Shown here in pieces: positions 19,086-28,980 of a stretch of 64,000 nucleotides of DNA (position 1 is the first letter of the stretch; each line of letters starts with the position of its first letter). A program made the translations under genes and the position numbers. The stretch covers positions 62,001 to 126,000 of the forward strand of contig NZ_AOGY02000077.1 of the NCBI RefSeq assembly GCF_000332455.1. Direction: 5' to 3'. The stretch is from Leptospira vanthielii serovar Holland str. Waz Holland = ATCC 700522 (GTDB lineage Bacteria > Spirochaetota > Leptospiria > Leptospirales > Leptospiraceae). The notes below the pieces were generated by a model. The model saw only the letters and a list, made by a program, of their open reading frames with translations, was not told where the DNA came from and did no database searches.

Positions 19086-20155
19086 AACAGAAAATTAGTT
19101 TAGTTGTTATTGCTTTTGTTGGATTGTTTTTACTTTTTTATTGGATGGAAGACCATCCTGAAAATATTTCAGAAACGAATTATTGGAAAGAAGATTGGAA
19201 ATCCATTCAGTACATTCCACCTAAGGCCGATTGGTGTGGGACAATGGAGCCAAAGTTTGCAGAAGAGGTTATGGTTTTTCGTAAGATTCCTCGTGGTTGG
19301 AACCAAACTCCATTGTATACGGTGACTTCTACAAAAGATGGAAAGGCCGTTTCTTATGAAGCCAATTACAATGTAAAAAATAGTTTTTCGGAACTGAGTG
19401 TTCTCAAAACAAAACTGATTGAAAGATCAACAGAAAACATTCAAAAGTCCTACTGTTTAGGAGAGAATTCTCCCTCTTTATCTCTATCAGAAGAGAATGG
19501 ACCTACGATTGAATTTTCTAAAGACAAACAATTGTTTTTTGGTAAAAAAATCGGATCTGATGAAGGCCGTGTGTCCGTTTTGGTTCATGAGGAAATCATT
19601 GCTCCTTATAACTATTTGATCGAAAAGTTTCGTACACCCTCTACCAATTTCCGCGAAAAAATGTATGTAACATTTAACGATGGTTACTTAATAGAACTTT
19701 CTTTTGCAGGCCAAATTGTCACAGTAAAGGCAGAAAACCGTGCCAAAAAGAACCAATACAATGTTTATGTGAATGATTGGAGCCGCACGACAGGCGAACG
19801 GATTGTGTTGCCTCCGGATGTGGGAAACCAATGGGAGTCGGTTGTCAAAGGTTTAAAAGTAGAATTTTATTCAGATGAAGTGGGTGCGCCACAGTTTCCT
19901 GAAGTTTCTCTCACACAAAACCCAGAAGCTGTTTTGGATGTGTTCCAATCGGGAGGAATCAAATACCGCCTCTCTTTTTATCCATTGTGGGAATCCGATT
20001 CGGGAAAATGGCGACCGGTTCGTCGGGAACTTGTTCCTTATTTTTCCGAGACTGTCACTTGGATCAAAGAAGAAACCTTCCAAAATTTGGTGAATGCGGT
20101 CATGAAAGTGAAAAATGCTTCCCGTTACGAGCGTCCCAACCAGAAAATCCAATAA
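19082..20155 (+). CDS. Membrane-anchored DUF4340-like partner of the Gld-like transporter
   Basis: 357 residues. A single N-terminal helix (about 5-22) is followed by a periplasmic domain. I do not see catalytic motifs. Proteins of the DUF4340 type commonly follow GldG-like genes, and this protein has the matching size, topology and place (4-base overlap with the GldG-like gene). Membership is based on context and layout more than on motifs. Confidence 0.6.
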   Translation: MKQKISLVVIAFVGLFLLFYWMEDHPENISETNYWKEDWKSIQYIPPKADWCGTMEPKFAEEVMVFRKIPRGWNQTPLYTVTSTKDGKAVSYEANYNVKNSFSELSVLKTKLIERSTENIQKSYCLGENSPSLSLSEENGPTIEFSKDKQLFFGKKIGSDEGRVSVLVHEEIIAPYNYLIEKFRTPSTNFREKMYVTFNDGYLIELSFAGQIVTVKAENRAKKNQYNVYVNDWSRTTGERIVLPPDVGNQWESVVKGLKVEFYSDEVGAPQFPEVSLTQNPEAVLDVFQSGGIKYRLSFYPLWESDSGKWRPVRRELVPYFSETVTWIKEETFQNLVNAVMKVKNASRYERPNQKIQ

Positions 20156-20186
20156 GGTGCAAAAAGTTTCTACAGTCGCATCTCGG

Positions 20187-20771
20187 ATGGAAATGATCCG
20201 AGATTTATTCTATTCCCCCATGTCCGCCTTCGAATCCTACTTTCATAAAACGGACTTGGGCGGTCGTGATTTATGGTTGGCCCATCTCCAACTCATCCTA
20301 CTTGCCCCCGTTGCCAAATTTATTGGGAACCTGATCCAAATCCTGTTATTCAAAGTTTCCACCGTAGATGAAGAAACAAGGCTTACCTACACCCAAGGGA
20401 TGGGGACTTTATTCTTTTTTTACTTAGGGTTTTATATTGTCATCCGGCTTGTTGATAGTTTTCGGATGTACCACCAAATGCGTGACCGAACAAAAGATTG
20501 GGAAGGCCCTGAGCCGCATGTCTTTATGATCTCCTTTCTGCCGTTTACAGCGACGTCAATCTTTTGGATTTTTCCGGCTCCTATCCCCTTGGCAATGTTA
20601 GGTGTTGGGTTTCTCTATTCATTACATTTGGCATATTATTATTTATCTCACAGAAGAGAATGGACTTCGTTTGATTTTTTGTTTTTCCTTATGAAAGTAG
20701 TTTTGTTTTTTTTAGTTCTCACTTCTGTCCCTCTATTTGTATACAACCTGGTTAGGACGGTACTCTTTTGA
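20187..20771 (+). CDS. Integral membrane protein of unknown function, Yip1-like layout
   Basis: About 194 residues with five predicted helices. The start is uncertain: ATG at 20187 gives [19 protein letters not shown], a beginning similar to Yip1/YIP-domain proteins, while an in-frame GTG at 20157 lies 2 bases after the preceding stop. It is packed between the Gld-like operon and mpl, and its stop overlaps the TTG start of mpl. No enzymatic motif is visible. Confidence 0.65.
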   Translation: MEMIRDLFYSPMSAFESYFHKTDLGGRDLWLAHLQLILLAPVAKFIGNLIQILLFKVSTVDEETRLTYTQGMGTLFFFYLGFYIVIRLVDSFRMYHQMRDRTKDWEGPEPHVFMISFLPFTATSIFWIFPAPIPLAMLGVGFLYSLHLAYYYLSHRREWTSFDFLFFLMKVVLFFLVLTSVPLFVYNLVRTVLF

Positions 20772-22162
20772 AAATCTTTATGGTCGGTATTGGTGGGATT
20801 GCTATGGGCAATTTGGCTTATATGTTGAAAACTTTAGGCCACGATGTATCTGGATCGGATCAAAATCTGTATCCACCCATGTCCGATAAATTGGTGGAGT
20901 GGGGCCTGTCACCTAAATCTGGTTATCGTAAGGAAAATGTAAAAGGTTCTGATTTAGTCATCATTGGAAATGCGATCTCGCGCGGAAATCCTGAAGTAGA
21001 AGAAGTTCTGAATACCGGAATGGAATACATGAGTATGGCACAAGCGATTGGAACTTTTTTTCTAAAAGGGAAAAAACCAATCGTGATTTCAGGAACCCAC
21101 GGCAAAACCACTACCACTTTTTTAACTCATTGGATTTTAGAATTCATTGGATTAAAACCCGGCCTCTTTGTGGGTGGGATTCGAAAAGATGGATATCCTG
21201 GATTTGCACTGGGCGAAGGGGATTATTTTGTCATCGAAGGGGATGAATACGATTCTGCTTTTTTTGATAAAAGTTCCAAGTTTTTGCACTACAGACCATA
21301 CTACTTGGCGATGAATGCTCTCGACTTTGATCATGCTGATATTTTTGCCGATTTAAATGCGATCAAAACCATGTTCAAACGCCTGTTAAATTTGGTTCCT
21401 GGACGCGGTAAAATTTTTTACTGGAAGGGTTCCAAAAATCTCGTGGAGATTACGAAAGACTACAAACACGCACCTGTAGAATCCTTTGATTTAGGGGATA
21501 AAAATTCCATTTTTAAATACGAAAAAGGTGTTTTGTCTGAAATTAGAACTAAGGCAAAATTAAAACCATCTCTCATTGGTTCACATAACTATCGCAATGT
21601 GGAAGTGGCAGTCCGAATTTGTTTGGAAATTGCTCCTCAAAAAAGAAAAGAAATTTTAGAAGCCGTTGTTACTTTTCCTGGCGTCAAACGTAGACAAGAA
21701 AATCTTTTTGTCTCAGAGAATAGTTTACTTGTCGAAGACTTTGCCCACCATCCTGTTGCCATCCAAGAGACCATCAAAGCCCATAAGGAAGCCTATCCTG
21801 GTTATAAAATCATTTCTCTCTTTGAACCAAGAAGTGCCACTTCGCACAGAAATGTATTCCAAGAAGATTTCGCTAAATGTTTTAAAGGGAGTGATGTAAG
21901 TATTGTTACCGAAGTGTATCAAGTGGACAAGGTAAACAAATCCCTACGCCTGAACGTAAAAAAGTTGGTGAAGGATATTTCAAAAAATACAAAGAAAGAT
22001 GCTCTGTATGCAAAAGATCCAAAAGAAATTCCTACTCTCTTAAAAAAGATTCTACCAAAATTCCAAAAAGAAAAAGTCATCCTCCTTGCGATGTCGAATG
22101 GTGCCTTTGGTGGAATTTATCCTGAATTAAAATCCTTAATCGAATTGCGAGAAACTGTATGA
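20768..22162 (+). CDS. mpl: UDP-N-acetylmuramate:tripeptide ligase Mpl
   Basis: 464 residues, starting with TTG inside the previous stop region. Mur-ligase motifs are present: N-terminal nucleotide-binding [12 protein letters not shown]-loop [11 protein letters not shown], and the Mpl-typical [16 protein letters not shown] segment that distinguishes it from MurC. The C-terminal domain begins near [12 protein letters not shown]. Mpl reattaches recycled murein tripeptide to UDP-MurNAc in the cytoplasm. It overlaps pheS by 4 bases (ATGA). A MurC role is less likely because of the EGDEYD signature. Confidence 0.88.
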   Translation: MKIFMVGIGGIAMGNLAYMLKTLGHDVSGSDQNLYPPMSDKLVEWGLSPKSGYRKENVKGSDLVIIGNAISRGNPEVEEVLNTGMEYMSMAQAIGTFFLKGKKPIVISGTHGKTTTTFLTHWILEFIGLKPGLFVGGIRKDGYPGFALGEGDYFVIEGDEYDSAFFDKSSKFLHYRPYYLAMNALDFDHADIFADLNAIKTMFKRLLNLVPGRGKIFYWKGSKNLVEITKDYKHAPVESFDLGDKNSIFKYEKGVLSEIRTKAKLKPSLIGSHNYRNVEVAVRICLEIAPQKRKEILEAVVTFPGVKRRQENLFVSENSLLVEDFAHHPVAIQETIKAHKEAYPGYKIISLFEPRSATSHRNVFQEDFAKCFKGSDVSIVTEVYQVDKVNKSLRLNVKKLVKDISKNTKKDALYAKDPKEIPTLLKKILPKFQKEKVILLAMSNGAFGGIYPELKSLIELRETV

Positions 22163-23184
22163 GCCTATCCCAAGAAATCGAATCATTAGTCAAAGAGGCT
22201 GAGTCTGTTTTATCATCTGCGACCTCTGAACAAGAATTGGATTCTTTTAAAAACCAGTTTCTAGGTAAAAAAGGAAAACTCACTTCAGTACTCAAAGGTC
22301 TTGCTTCCCTTTCTGTAGAAGAGAAAAAAACAGTCGGAAAACAAGCAAACGAAGCACAGACTAAGTTGGAAAGTTTTGTAGAAACCAAACGTTCTTCACT
22401 CAAGGAAAGTTTTTATGAAAACGAACTTGGCCAAGAATTTTTTGATAGTTTGCGCCCACTTGCGGCTAAAGAAAGAGGGAGCCTTCATCCCATTTCTCAA
22501 ATCCAATACGAAATTGAAGATATCTTTACTTCCATGGGTTTTTCTGTAATGGATGGTCCAGAAGTCGAAACCGATGAAAATAATTTCGGTGCCCTAAATT
22601 TTACCGAAGACCATCCAGCACGTGACATGCAAGATACTTTTTACACTGAAGATGGAAACTTACTCCGAACTCATACTTCCGCCATTCAGGTTCGTGCTCT
22701 TCGCAAATTAAAACCTCCGTTTCGTATCATTGCACCAGGTCGAGTATTTCGTTATGAAGAAGTGGACGCCTCTCATGAAAATACTTTCTACCAAGTAGAA
22801 GGGATGGTCGTAGGAGAAAATATTTCTGTGGCCCATTTGATTTATACTATGGAGACACTACTTTCTCGTGTGTTTCGTAAAGAAATCAAAACAAGACTAC
22901 GGCCCGGTTACTTTCCTTTTGTAGAGCCTGGATTTGAACTCGATATCAACTGTCTAGTTTGTAATGGGGATGGTTGCAGTGTCTGCAAACATTCAGGTTG
23001 GTTGGAATTATTACCTTGTGGTCTCGTACATCCAAACGTATTAGAATCGGCTGGACTTGATTCAAAAAAATGGACGGGTTTTGCTTTTGGTCTTGGACTG
23101 GACCGGCTTGTCATGATGCGTTACGGGATCCATGACATTCGGTATTTCCAATCAGGGAATTTACGATTTTTAAAACAGTTTTAA
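22159..23184 (+). CDS. pheS: Phenylalanyl-tRNA synthetase alpha subunit
   Basis: 341 residues, standard length. The N-terminal coiled coil (about 1-90) precedes the class II catalytic domain. Motif 2 ([19 protein letters not shown]) and motif 3 ([18 protein letters not shown]) are complete, as is the [18 protein letters not shown] cysteine-rich insertion. It charges tRNA-Phe together with PheT, whose gene is not adjacent: the next gene is convergent and overlaps the pheS stop by 4 bases. Confidence 0.95.
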   Translation: MSLSQEIESLVKEAESVLSSATSEQELDSFKNQFLGKKGKLTSVLKGLASLSVEEKKTVGKQANEAQTKLESFVETKRSSLKESFYENELGQEFFDSLRPLAAKERGSLHPISQIQYEIEDIFTSMGFSVMDGPEVETDENNFGALNFTEDHPARDMQDTFYTEDGNLLRTHTSAIQVRALRKLKPPFRIIAPGRVFRYEEVDASHENTFYQVEGMVVGENISVAHLIYTMETLLSRVFRKEIKTRLRPGYFPFVEPGFELDINCLVCNGDGCSVCKHSGWLELLPCGLVHPNVLESAGLDSKKWTGFAFGLGLDRLVMMRYGIHDIRYFQSGNLRFLKQF

Positions 23185-24710
23185 CTCAGTAAAAATCCTT
23201 GTATCTTCCCATCCTTCTCTTGGAACTCTAGTTTTGATTTTCCAAGTTCTAATCCCTCTTTGGATACAATCTCAGTTCTGTCTTTAGCAAATAGATTGGT
23301 GAGAACCATCTCTCCATTTTCTTTTTTAGAACAAACAATTAGGTAAGGTGGTTTTTTTTCTCCACCAGGATTGAAATAGATGGTACTGGCAGTAAGGATC
23401 GTTGCCTTTTCTCCCGGTTTGGGACTTGGAACATTCACTTCCAATGGTTGTAAACCCATAGGTTCTCTGATCACAGATTCGGGTTTGTCTTTCGCAAATA
23501 AAATCACGGAGTTGATGCTATCAATCCCACCGTTTCCTCCCAGTAAACTCACCTTAGGTGGAGTGGGAACTTTTTCTGGAATGGGATCTACGGCCAAACC
23601 ATATTGGCTTGCTATGTCCACAAGTCCGGTGGCACCAGAAAGAGCCATGGCTGCTTGGTAGTTCAAAATCCCCCCACCCAAGTTGATAGGAATCTCTCTA
23701 ACTCCATTGGAGATTTTGCCTTTGCGTAGCGATGTGGCTGTATCTTTTGGCGATACTCCAAAATAAAGTCCCGCTTCATGGATGATCATTCCTGTAAAAC
23801 AATCATAAATCCATGCGTATTCAATGTCCGATCGTTTGAGACCAGAGGAGGCAACTGCTCTTTCACAGGCAAGGGCAGCAGGGCTTTTTAAGTCTTTTTT
23901 TTGGATAAAGTATTCGGCATGTGCACTTTGGCCGGAACCCACTAGATAAATGTGAGAGGAATCTTTTTTGATGATCTTGTTATCGATTAACTTCTGTTTC
24001 ATGAATTCAGAAGTCACGAGAGTCGCAAATCCGTGATCAGTCACAATCGCAATCATGGGTGTGCTATAAACACCAGAAAGAGGTTTTTTTAACTGTTTTT
24101 CCGTGAGTGGTTTTTGGTATTGAAAGGCACGGGGATTGTTTTCTGCCAAACTTCGAAAGTGTTTTGTGATTTCTTCTAAATCTTCGCTGGTAACACCAGT
24201 ATCAAACATCATTCGTTCACATAACAAAGAATAAAGACCAATGAGTGTGGCCCCATAAGGCATTTCCCAATCTTTATGACAAACAGTCGCAGTAAGTCTT
24301 TTTAAATCTGATATTTGTTTGAATACTGATTTCGGGACATCGGCAGCGGCCACAAGAACCACTGCATAAGGATTGGCTTTCACAATCGTATGGGCTTGTC
24401 CAATCGCACCACCGACACTGGCTCCCCCTAAATCAACAGTGTGACAAGCAAGGCCACCAAAACCCATATCATTTGCATCTTTGACAGTGAATCCATACCC
24501 TTCTCGACCAAGAGACTGGGCTTCGATAGAAACAAAATCGGTAAGGTAGGGTGCAATCAAAGAACGGTCCGTTCCCAAAAAACCAAAAAGTTTATCTACG
24601 GAACGGAAAAGGAGAGAATGGTATTTTTCTATAGGAGAAAGGTTTTTATAAATTTCCGAATCAAATTCTGATTCAATGGTGTCGCTGACACCGAGTAAAA
24701 TTGGGTCCAT
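23181..24710 (-). CDS. Thiolase-fold protein lacking the usual catalytic residues
   Basis: 509 residues. The thiolase fold is recognisable from [20 protein letters not shown] (about 93-112), the following VVLVAAADV strand and the C-terminal [21 protein letters not shown]. The nucleophilic Cys position reads GGAS (Gly96) and the usual GHP histidine motif reads NYQ. It is therefore unlikely to perform thiolysis or Claisen condensation in the standard way and may be structural, a binding protein, or use other residues. It follows three unknown genes with a 15-base gap and may belong to their operon. A C-terminal 130-residue OB-like extension resembles SCP-x type thiolases. Confidence 0.72.
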   Translation of the reverse strand: MDPILLGVSDTIESEFDSEIYKNLSPIEKYHSLLFRSVDKLFGFLGTDRSLIAPYLTDFVSIEAQSLGREGYGFTVKDANDMGFGGLACHTVDLGGASVGGAIGQAHTIVKANPYAVVLVAAADVPKSVFKQISDLKRLTATVCHKDWEMPYGATLIGLYSLLCERMMFDTGVTSEDLEEITKHFRSLAENNPRAFQYQKPLTEKQLKKPLSGVYSTPMIAIVTDHGFATLVTSEFMKQKLIDNKIIKKDSSHIYLVGSGQSAHAEYFIQKKDLKSPAALACERAVASSGLKRSDIEYAWIYDCFTGMIIHEAGLYFGVSPKDTATSLRKGKISNGVREIPINLGGGILNYQAAMALSGATGLVDIASQYGLAVDPIPEKVPTPPKVSLLGGNGGIDSINSVILFAKDKPESVIREPMGLQPLEVNVPSPKPGEKATILTASTIYFNPGGEKKPPYLIVCSKKENGEMVLTNLFAKDRTEIVSKEGLELGKSKLEFQEKDGKIQGFLLS

Positions 24711-24725
24711 ACCGCCAAATTAGAA

Positions 24726-25520
24726 TCAACCTTCCATATTCATCAACGCATTCATTCGAAAATCTTGTATGATTTGTTTGCAGCGTTCAGTGATTCGAGT
24801 CAGGCTTTCTCCAAATTTTTTCCCGCCAAAGGAAGTAAATGCGTTCGGATATTCCTTTTCATTGACTTGGACAATCAAATCAGGATTGATCCTGTTTTTA
24901 CTGACCAAATCTTGGACAGCCACTGTAATATTCCTTAGAGCAATACAACCATCTTTCAAAAGATTTTGAGAGGCTTTTTCGATCACAATATTGTTTCCAT
25001 TGGCATCGAGTAATGTTTTGATAAACTCTTGCATCTTCATAGAAGGAATGCCACGTCTTGTCATTCCAATTCGTTCTACTTGTAAAACAGCATCTTGTAA
25101 AAAAGAATACTCTGGTGTTCCTTTGAAGATATAAATAAGAACCGGAAGTTCTGTTTCTGTAAAATCCAACATAGCACCATAAAAATATCTTGTTTCTACT
25201 TTTGCCAATGGATGGAAATCCACCTTTTTATAATTGGCTAACTTTTCAATGGACTCATCCATAATGCGATTTAAAGTTTGTGCTTTGGCTGCTTCTTTTT
25301 TCGCAGTAAGTTCTTGGAATTTGGATTTTAATTGTTCGAGGAATGTTACTTCTTCCGTTAGAAATTTTGTGATATTTCCACGGAGTTTGAGTATTTGCAA
25401 ATATCTTTGTTCGAATCCTGTTTGGTCAAAGGCCTTGGGATTCAGCTTTCCGTGTTCTTGGTATTCTGCTCTGATTTTTTCTAATATTGCTTTTGTTTCT
25501 GCTTCCGACAGTTCTTTCAT
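24726..25520 (-). CDS. Conserved-looking protein of unknown function
   Basis: 264 residues, soluble, mostly helical, with a coiled-coil-like stretch near 50-90 (LTEEVTFLEQLKSKFQELTA). No signal peptide, membrane helix or known catalytic motif is visible. Its start overlaps the upstream gene by 4 bases (ATGA), and the gene is third in a four-gene unit that ends with a thiolase-like gene. I do not recognise the family. Confidence 0.75.
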   Translation of the reverse strand: MKELSEAETKAILEKIRAEYQEHGKLNPKAFDQTGFEQRYLQILKLRGNITKFLTEEVTFLEQLKSKFQELTAKKEAAKAQTLNRIMDESIEKLANYKKVDFHPLAKVETRYFYGAMLDFTETELPVLIYIFKGTPEYSFLQDAVLQVERIGMTRRGIPSMKMQEFIKTLLDANGNNIVIEKASQNLLKDGCIALRNITVAVQDLVSKNRINPDLIVQVNEKEYPNAFTSFGGKKFGESLTRITERCKQIIQDFRMNALMNMEG

Positions 25521-26644
25521 TTCGATAGTTTCCAGTGTTCTATATCAAGTATGGTTTTATCCAAATCTTGCGCAAAATAAAGGGATGCGTTTTTTGCGTC
25601 TACGTACATCAATTGGTTTGCATACTGTAATTGTTTTACCTGAATGTCACTCTTCAGATTTAAAATATTCAACAATTGCAAACTCAGTTTTTTGAAGTCC
25701 TTAACAATTATATCGGAAAGTCTTTGCATTTCAAACAGATGGAGTCTGTTTAATTTTTCCTTATCCGATTCAATCAATTTCATTTCTTCCCTTTTTTCTG
25801 CGGGTGCTTTTGAAATATAATACGTAATAGGACGAGGATAGGATGTCATTTCTTTGTGAAGGTCTACCATTTTGTCGATGGCTTCAAACACTTGCGCATC
25901 CATTTCCCGAGCAAAATTCCCTACAATATTTTTATTTTCCGACGGATCACCAGTGAGTTCGAAGATTCTTGAGGATTGTAAATTGCGGATGATGGCAGTG
26001 ACCCGTTCCCTATAGGTAGTCAATAATTTGATAAATTCTTCTATCTGTTGGAAGGCTGTTTTTTCATTCGATTCTTCCCCCACTTGTAAGTTAGGTTCAG
26101 CATTTGTTTTTTCTTCGGTCTCTGTGGGCCTAGGTAATTCCGGAGTGTTCAGTAGGCCTGCATGAGAGAGTGTTTCTTGAACCGGTGGAGGTTCTTCTCC
26201 CTCAAAAATATTCAAATCTACATCTTCTCGCATAAGATTTTCTTCTGGAGCTGGCCCCAATTTTTCATTTTGAATTTCCAAAGGTTTTTCTGTTGGATTG
26301 GGTTTGGCTCCAAGGGCACCAACTAACTTTCCTAAAATGGGATTGGATTTTAGGTCTTCTGAGATAGGTGTAATGAGAGGAGTAGTTTGTGAAGTTTGAA
26401 TCGGTGAAGATTTTGAATCTTCCCCAACTGTATGTGTCTGAGAATGCGGAACTAATTCAAAATGATTACCGACTAGTTTTAAAATCTCAATTCTACGTGT
26501 ATCTTTGTTAAAACGTAGCGCATAACGGTTATTATCCTTGTCGATATATCTCTGTTGGATTTGGGAAATTGATAATTTAATGGGATCAATTTCTGAAATA
26601 GACTCAATTTTTATATAATGGTATTTTGATTTTTCGGGAGTCAC
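25517..26644 (-). CDS. Acidic, proline-rich protein of unknown function
   Basis: 375 residues, no signal peptide or membrane helix. An N-terminal ordered region of about 75 residues (ISQIQQRYIDKDNNRYALRF) is followed by a low-complexity linker rich in Pro, Glu and Thr (about 80-195), then a helical C-terminal domain (200-375). Overlaps both neighbours by 4 bases. The disordered middle suggests a scaffold or adaptor, but this is inference; the family is not recognised. Confidence 0.72.
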   Translation of the reverse strand: MTPEKSKYHYIKIESISEIDPIKLSISQIQQRYIDKDNNRYALRFNKDTRRIEILKLVGNHFELVPHSQTHTVGEDSKSSPIQTSQTTPLITPISEDLKSNPILGKLVGALGAKPNPTEKPLEIQNEKLGPAPEENLMREDVDLNIFEGEEPPPVQETLSHAGLLNTPELPRPTETEEKTNAEPNLQVGEESNEKTAFQQIEEFIKLLTTYRERVTAIIRNLQSSRIFELTGDPSENKNIVGNFAREMDAQVFEAIDKMVDLHKEMTSYPRPITYYISKAPAEKREEMKLIESDKEKLNRLHLFEMQRLSDIIVKDFKKLSLQLLNILNLKSDIQVKQLQYANQLMYVDAKNASLYFAQDLDKTILDIEHWKLSK

Positions 26645-26925
26645 AGTCTTAAAATTTCCAACAAAGCTTCTGTGAAAGCATATGAGAGTAATACGTTCGG
26701 GTCAACTTCCTTCTCCCGAGAAATTAAGGTTAAGGTAAAAAAATCATATCTGCTGAGTTCCATACGTTCGTAATGGCCAGATTCGCGTTTCTCAAAGGTC
26801 CCAGGTTCCATTCCTTCTACTTTTAGGGATAATATAGCCATTTTTGTGACAAGTCCAAGATCCAAATGTCGTTGTTTTAGGATTTCATAGAGTTCGGAAT
26901 CGATCCAAATGAGAATGGGGAACAT
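26641..26925 (-). CDS. Small protein of unknown function
   Basis: 94 residues, cytoplasmic-looking, beginning MFPILIWIDSELYEILKQRH. It is the first gene of the minus-strand unit and overlaps the next gene by 4 bases. The 122-base gap upstream is shared with divergent rpsT. The ordered beta-like pattern and the tight coupling argue for a real gene although no family is recognised. Confidence 0.65.
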   Translation of the reverse strand: MFPILIWIDSELYEILKQRHLDLGLVTKMAILSLKVEGMEPGTFEKRESGHYERMELSRYDFFTLTLISREKEVDPNVLLSYAFTEALLEILRL

Positions 26926-26990
26926 GGGTTTCTCCTAAGAAGTTGGGTCTTGGATCCAGGGATTTGGTTCCCATTTTTTTCTCTTTCGCC

Positions 26991-27019
26991 TTGACCGGCA
27001 GAGTGGTACTCAAAAGATA
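26991..27019 (+). promoter_or_regulatory. Probable sigma-70-type promoter of rpsT
   Basis: TTGACC (26991-26996) and AAGATA (27014-27019) are separated by 17 bases and lie 29 bases ahead of the rpsT start, with ribosome site taggggac between. Five of six -35 bases match the consensus. Confidence 0.55.
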
Positions 27020-27047
27020 AGTAAAAATTCCTCGTAGGGGACATTCC

Positions 27048-27323
27048 TTGGCTAATTTAAAATCATCTAAAAAAGACATTCGTAGAACTGCTCGTAGAAA
27101 AGCACGAAATGGTGAGGATCGCACTGAATTGCGTACTTATGCTCGCCTTCTCATCAAAGCAATTAAAGCTGGAGACAAACCAGAAGCACTCACTGTATTC
27201 TCAAAACTTGCTTCCAAGTTGGACAGAGCTGCAAAAACAAAACTGATTCATAAGAAAAATGCGGATCGTAAAAAATCACGTATGGCACTTCGTATTAACT
27301 CCATCGAGACAAAAGCCGCCTAA
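27048..27323 (+). CDS. rpsT: 30S ribosomal protein S20
   Basis: 91 residues, Lys/Arg-rich, beginning MANLKSSKKDIRRTARRKAR, the typical S20 start. The initiation codon is TTG, preceded by AGGGG at 8-10 bases; UUG initiation is also known for rpsT in other bacteria and is linked to autoregulation there. S20 binds 16S rRNA in early small-subunit assembly. The gene is monocistronic here: own promoter upstream and a strong terminator 26 bases downstream. Confidence 0.96.
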   Translation: MANLKSSKKDIRRTARRKARNGEDRTELRTYARLLIKAIKAGDKPEALTVFSKLASKLDRAAKTKLIHKKNADRKKSRMALRINSIETKAA

Positions 27324-27348
27324 CATTTGCTTTTAGCTAGAAGGAATG

Positions 27349-27372
27349 AGGCCACCATCGGTGGCCTTTTTT
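27349..27372 (+). terminator. Rho-independent terminator of rpsT
   Basis: AGGCCACC, loop ATC, GGTGGCCT followed by T6: a perfect 8-bp GC-rich stem with a U tail directly after rpsT. Confidence 0.93.
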
Positions 27373-27426
27373 ATTTCTAAATCTTATTTACAAAAATCTC
27401 AACTCCGGTTCACTGGTCATTACAAC

Positions 27427-27499
27427 GGGCGATTAGCTCAGCTGGGAGAGCAGCTGCCTTACAAGCAGCGGGTCGGCAGTTCAATCCTGTCATCGCCCA
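27427..27499 (+). tRNA. tRNA-Val, anticodon UAC
   Basis: 73 bases fold as a cloverleaf: acceptor GGGCGAT/ATCGCCC, D arm GCTC/GAGC with AGCTGGGA loop, anticodon stem GCTGC/GCAGC with loop CTTACAA (anticodon TAC), a five-base variable loop, T arm GGCAG/CTGTC with loop TTCAATC. Discriminator is A and the CCA end is not encoded. It sits between the rpsT terminator and glmM. Confidence 0.96.
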
Positions 27500-27537
27500 A
27501 ACCGTTTTTCTTTTATCTTCACTTTTATTCCACTTCG

Positions 27538-27566
27538 TTGACACATTCCAAAAAGCAAAAAGATAG
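27538..27566 (+). promoter_or_regulatory. Possible promoter for the glmM operon
   Basis: A perfect TTGACA (27538-27543) is followed after 17 bases by AGATAG, or after 20 by TAGACT, about 40 bases ahead of glmM. The -10 match is weak, so it is tentative. A second TTGACA at 27591 has no suitable -10. Confidence 0.4.
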
Positions 27567-27603
27567 ACTTGCAGTGGGAATCCGCGAGCCTTGACAGTAT
27601 TGT

Positions 27604-28980
27604 ATGCGATTTACGAAAGAGTATGATCTGTCCTCCTTGATGATTTCGATTTCCGGTGTTCGGGGTAAAATTGGACAAGGGTTTGGTTTAGACGAAGCAT
27701 TGGCATTCTCAAAATCATTTGCTTCTATGATGAATGGAGGAACGGCCGTAATTGGTCGAGACTCAAGACCAAGTGGCCCGTATTTAGAATCACTTCTCAC
27801 CTCCGCATTGTTAGCTTCTGGAAATTCTGTTTTAACACTCGGCCTTGTTCCTACGCCAACCACTAAAGCGGTTGTGAATCTTTCCAAAGCCAATGGTGGA
27901 ATTATGATCTCCGCCTCTCACAATCCTATGGATTGGAACGCATTTAAATTCATTTCTAAAAAAGGATTTTTTTTCTCTGCCGAAGAAAACAGGAAACTTC
28001 TTTCTATCATTCAAAACGGATCTTATCCTAAAGAACAAATTTCTCCCAAAGGGTATATTGATTCTGGTGAAGATTATATTGATCTCCATTTATCCTCTGT
28101 TTTGAAACGTGTGAATGTCGCCAAAATCAAAAAGAAAAAATTCAGAGTGTTTGTGGATGCCGTTGGTGGCGCCGGTTCTTATGTGGTTCCTAGGTTTTTA
28201 CAAATGTTAGGTTGCACGGTAGTGGCACATAACTGCAATCCAAATGGAACTTTTCCAAGACCTCCCGAACCAACTGCCGCTGCTTTAAAATCAGTGGAAC
28301 CTTATTTTAAAAAATCCAAAGCAGACATTGGTTTTGCTTTGGATCCCGATGCGGATAGACTCGTTCTTTTTTCACCCAAACGAGGTGCTGTTTCTGAAGA
28401 GTATACATTACCTTTAGCTCTCACGAACGTTTTGTCCTCTGCAAAGAAAAAAGCAAAGGTAGTTGTAAACCTTTCTACATCGTTTTTAAACGAAGAGGTA
28501 GGTTCAAGGTTTGGTGCCGAAGTCATTCGTAGCAAAGTGGGTGAAGCCAATGTGGTAGAAGAGATGTTGAAAACCAAAGCGGTGTTTGGTGGAGAAGGGA
28601 ATGGTGGTGTGATTGATCCAAACATTCCGTCATATGGTCGGGACACTTTGTCCGGTATCGCTCATATTCTAAATTTGATGGCAGAAACGGGAAAATCAAT
28701 TGATACCCTATTGGATGAACTCCCTTCACTTTATATGGACAAACAGTCCTTTCCTTTGGCAAAGGGAATGTCTTTAGAAAGTCTTTATGAAAAATTTAAG
28801 TCAGAATTTTCTCCGAAAGTCATTTCAGAGAAAGACGGACTTTGGATGTATGTGTCGGATTCTTGGATCCATATACGCCCTTCAAATACAGAACCAATCT
28901 TTCGTGTCATTACTGAAACAAAATCCAAATCCGATTTGGAAACTACCTTAAAGAGGGTAAATTTATGTGTGGAATCGTAG
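27604..28980 (+). CDS. glmM: Phosphoglucosamine mutase-type phosphohexomutase
   Basis: 458 residues. Active-site phosphoserine loop GGIMISASHNPMDWNAFK (Ser105), metal loop DPDADR and sugar-binding loop GGEGNGGVID are intact, followed by the C-terminal phosphate-binding RPSNTEP. The family includes GlmM and phosphomannomutases; the direct overlap with glmS (16 bases) favours glucosamine-6-P to glucosamine-1-P conversion for UDP-GlcNAc synthesis. A later ATG at 27640 (MISISGVRGK) would give the more common family start. Confidence 0.85.
   Translation: MRFTKEYDLSSLMISISGVRGKIGQGFGLDEALAFSKSFASMMNGGTAVIGRDSRPSGPYLESLLTSALLASGNSVLTLGLVPTPTTKAVVNLSKANGGIMISASHNPMDWNAFKFISKKGFFFSAEENRKLLSIIQNGSYPKEQISPKGYIDSGEDYIDLHLSSVLKRVNVAKIKKKKFRVFVDAVGGAGSYVVPRFLQMLGCTVVAHNCNPNGTFPRPPEPTAAALKSVEPYFKKSKADIGFALDPDADRLVLFSPKRGAVSEEYTLPLALTNVLSSAKKKAKVVVNLSTSFLNEEVGSRFGAEVIRSKVGEANVVEEMLKTKAVFGGEGNGGVIDPNIPSYGRDTLSGIAHILNLMAETGKSIDTLLDELPSLYMDKQSFPLAKGMSLESLYEKFKSEFSPKVISEKDGLWMYVSDSWIHIRPSNTEPIFRVITETKSKSDLETTLKRVNLCVES

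Noticed and set aside
26885..27124. Minus-strand open frame covering the rpsT promoter and start
   Set aside because: It overlaps rpsT and its promoter on the other strand; composition looks like a shadow of rpsT.
27346..27594. Plus-strand open frame over the terminator and tRNA-Val
   Set aside because: It would translate the rpsT terminator and the tRNA gene; not a protein gene.
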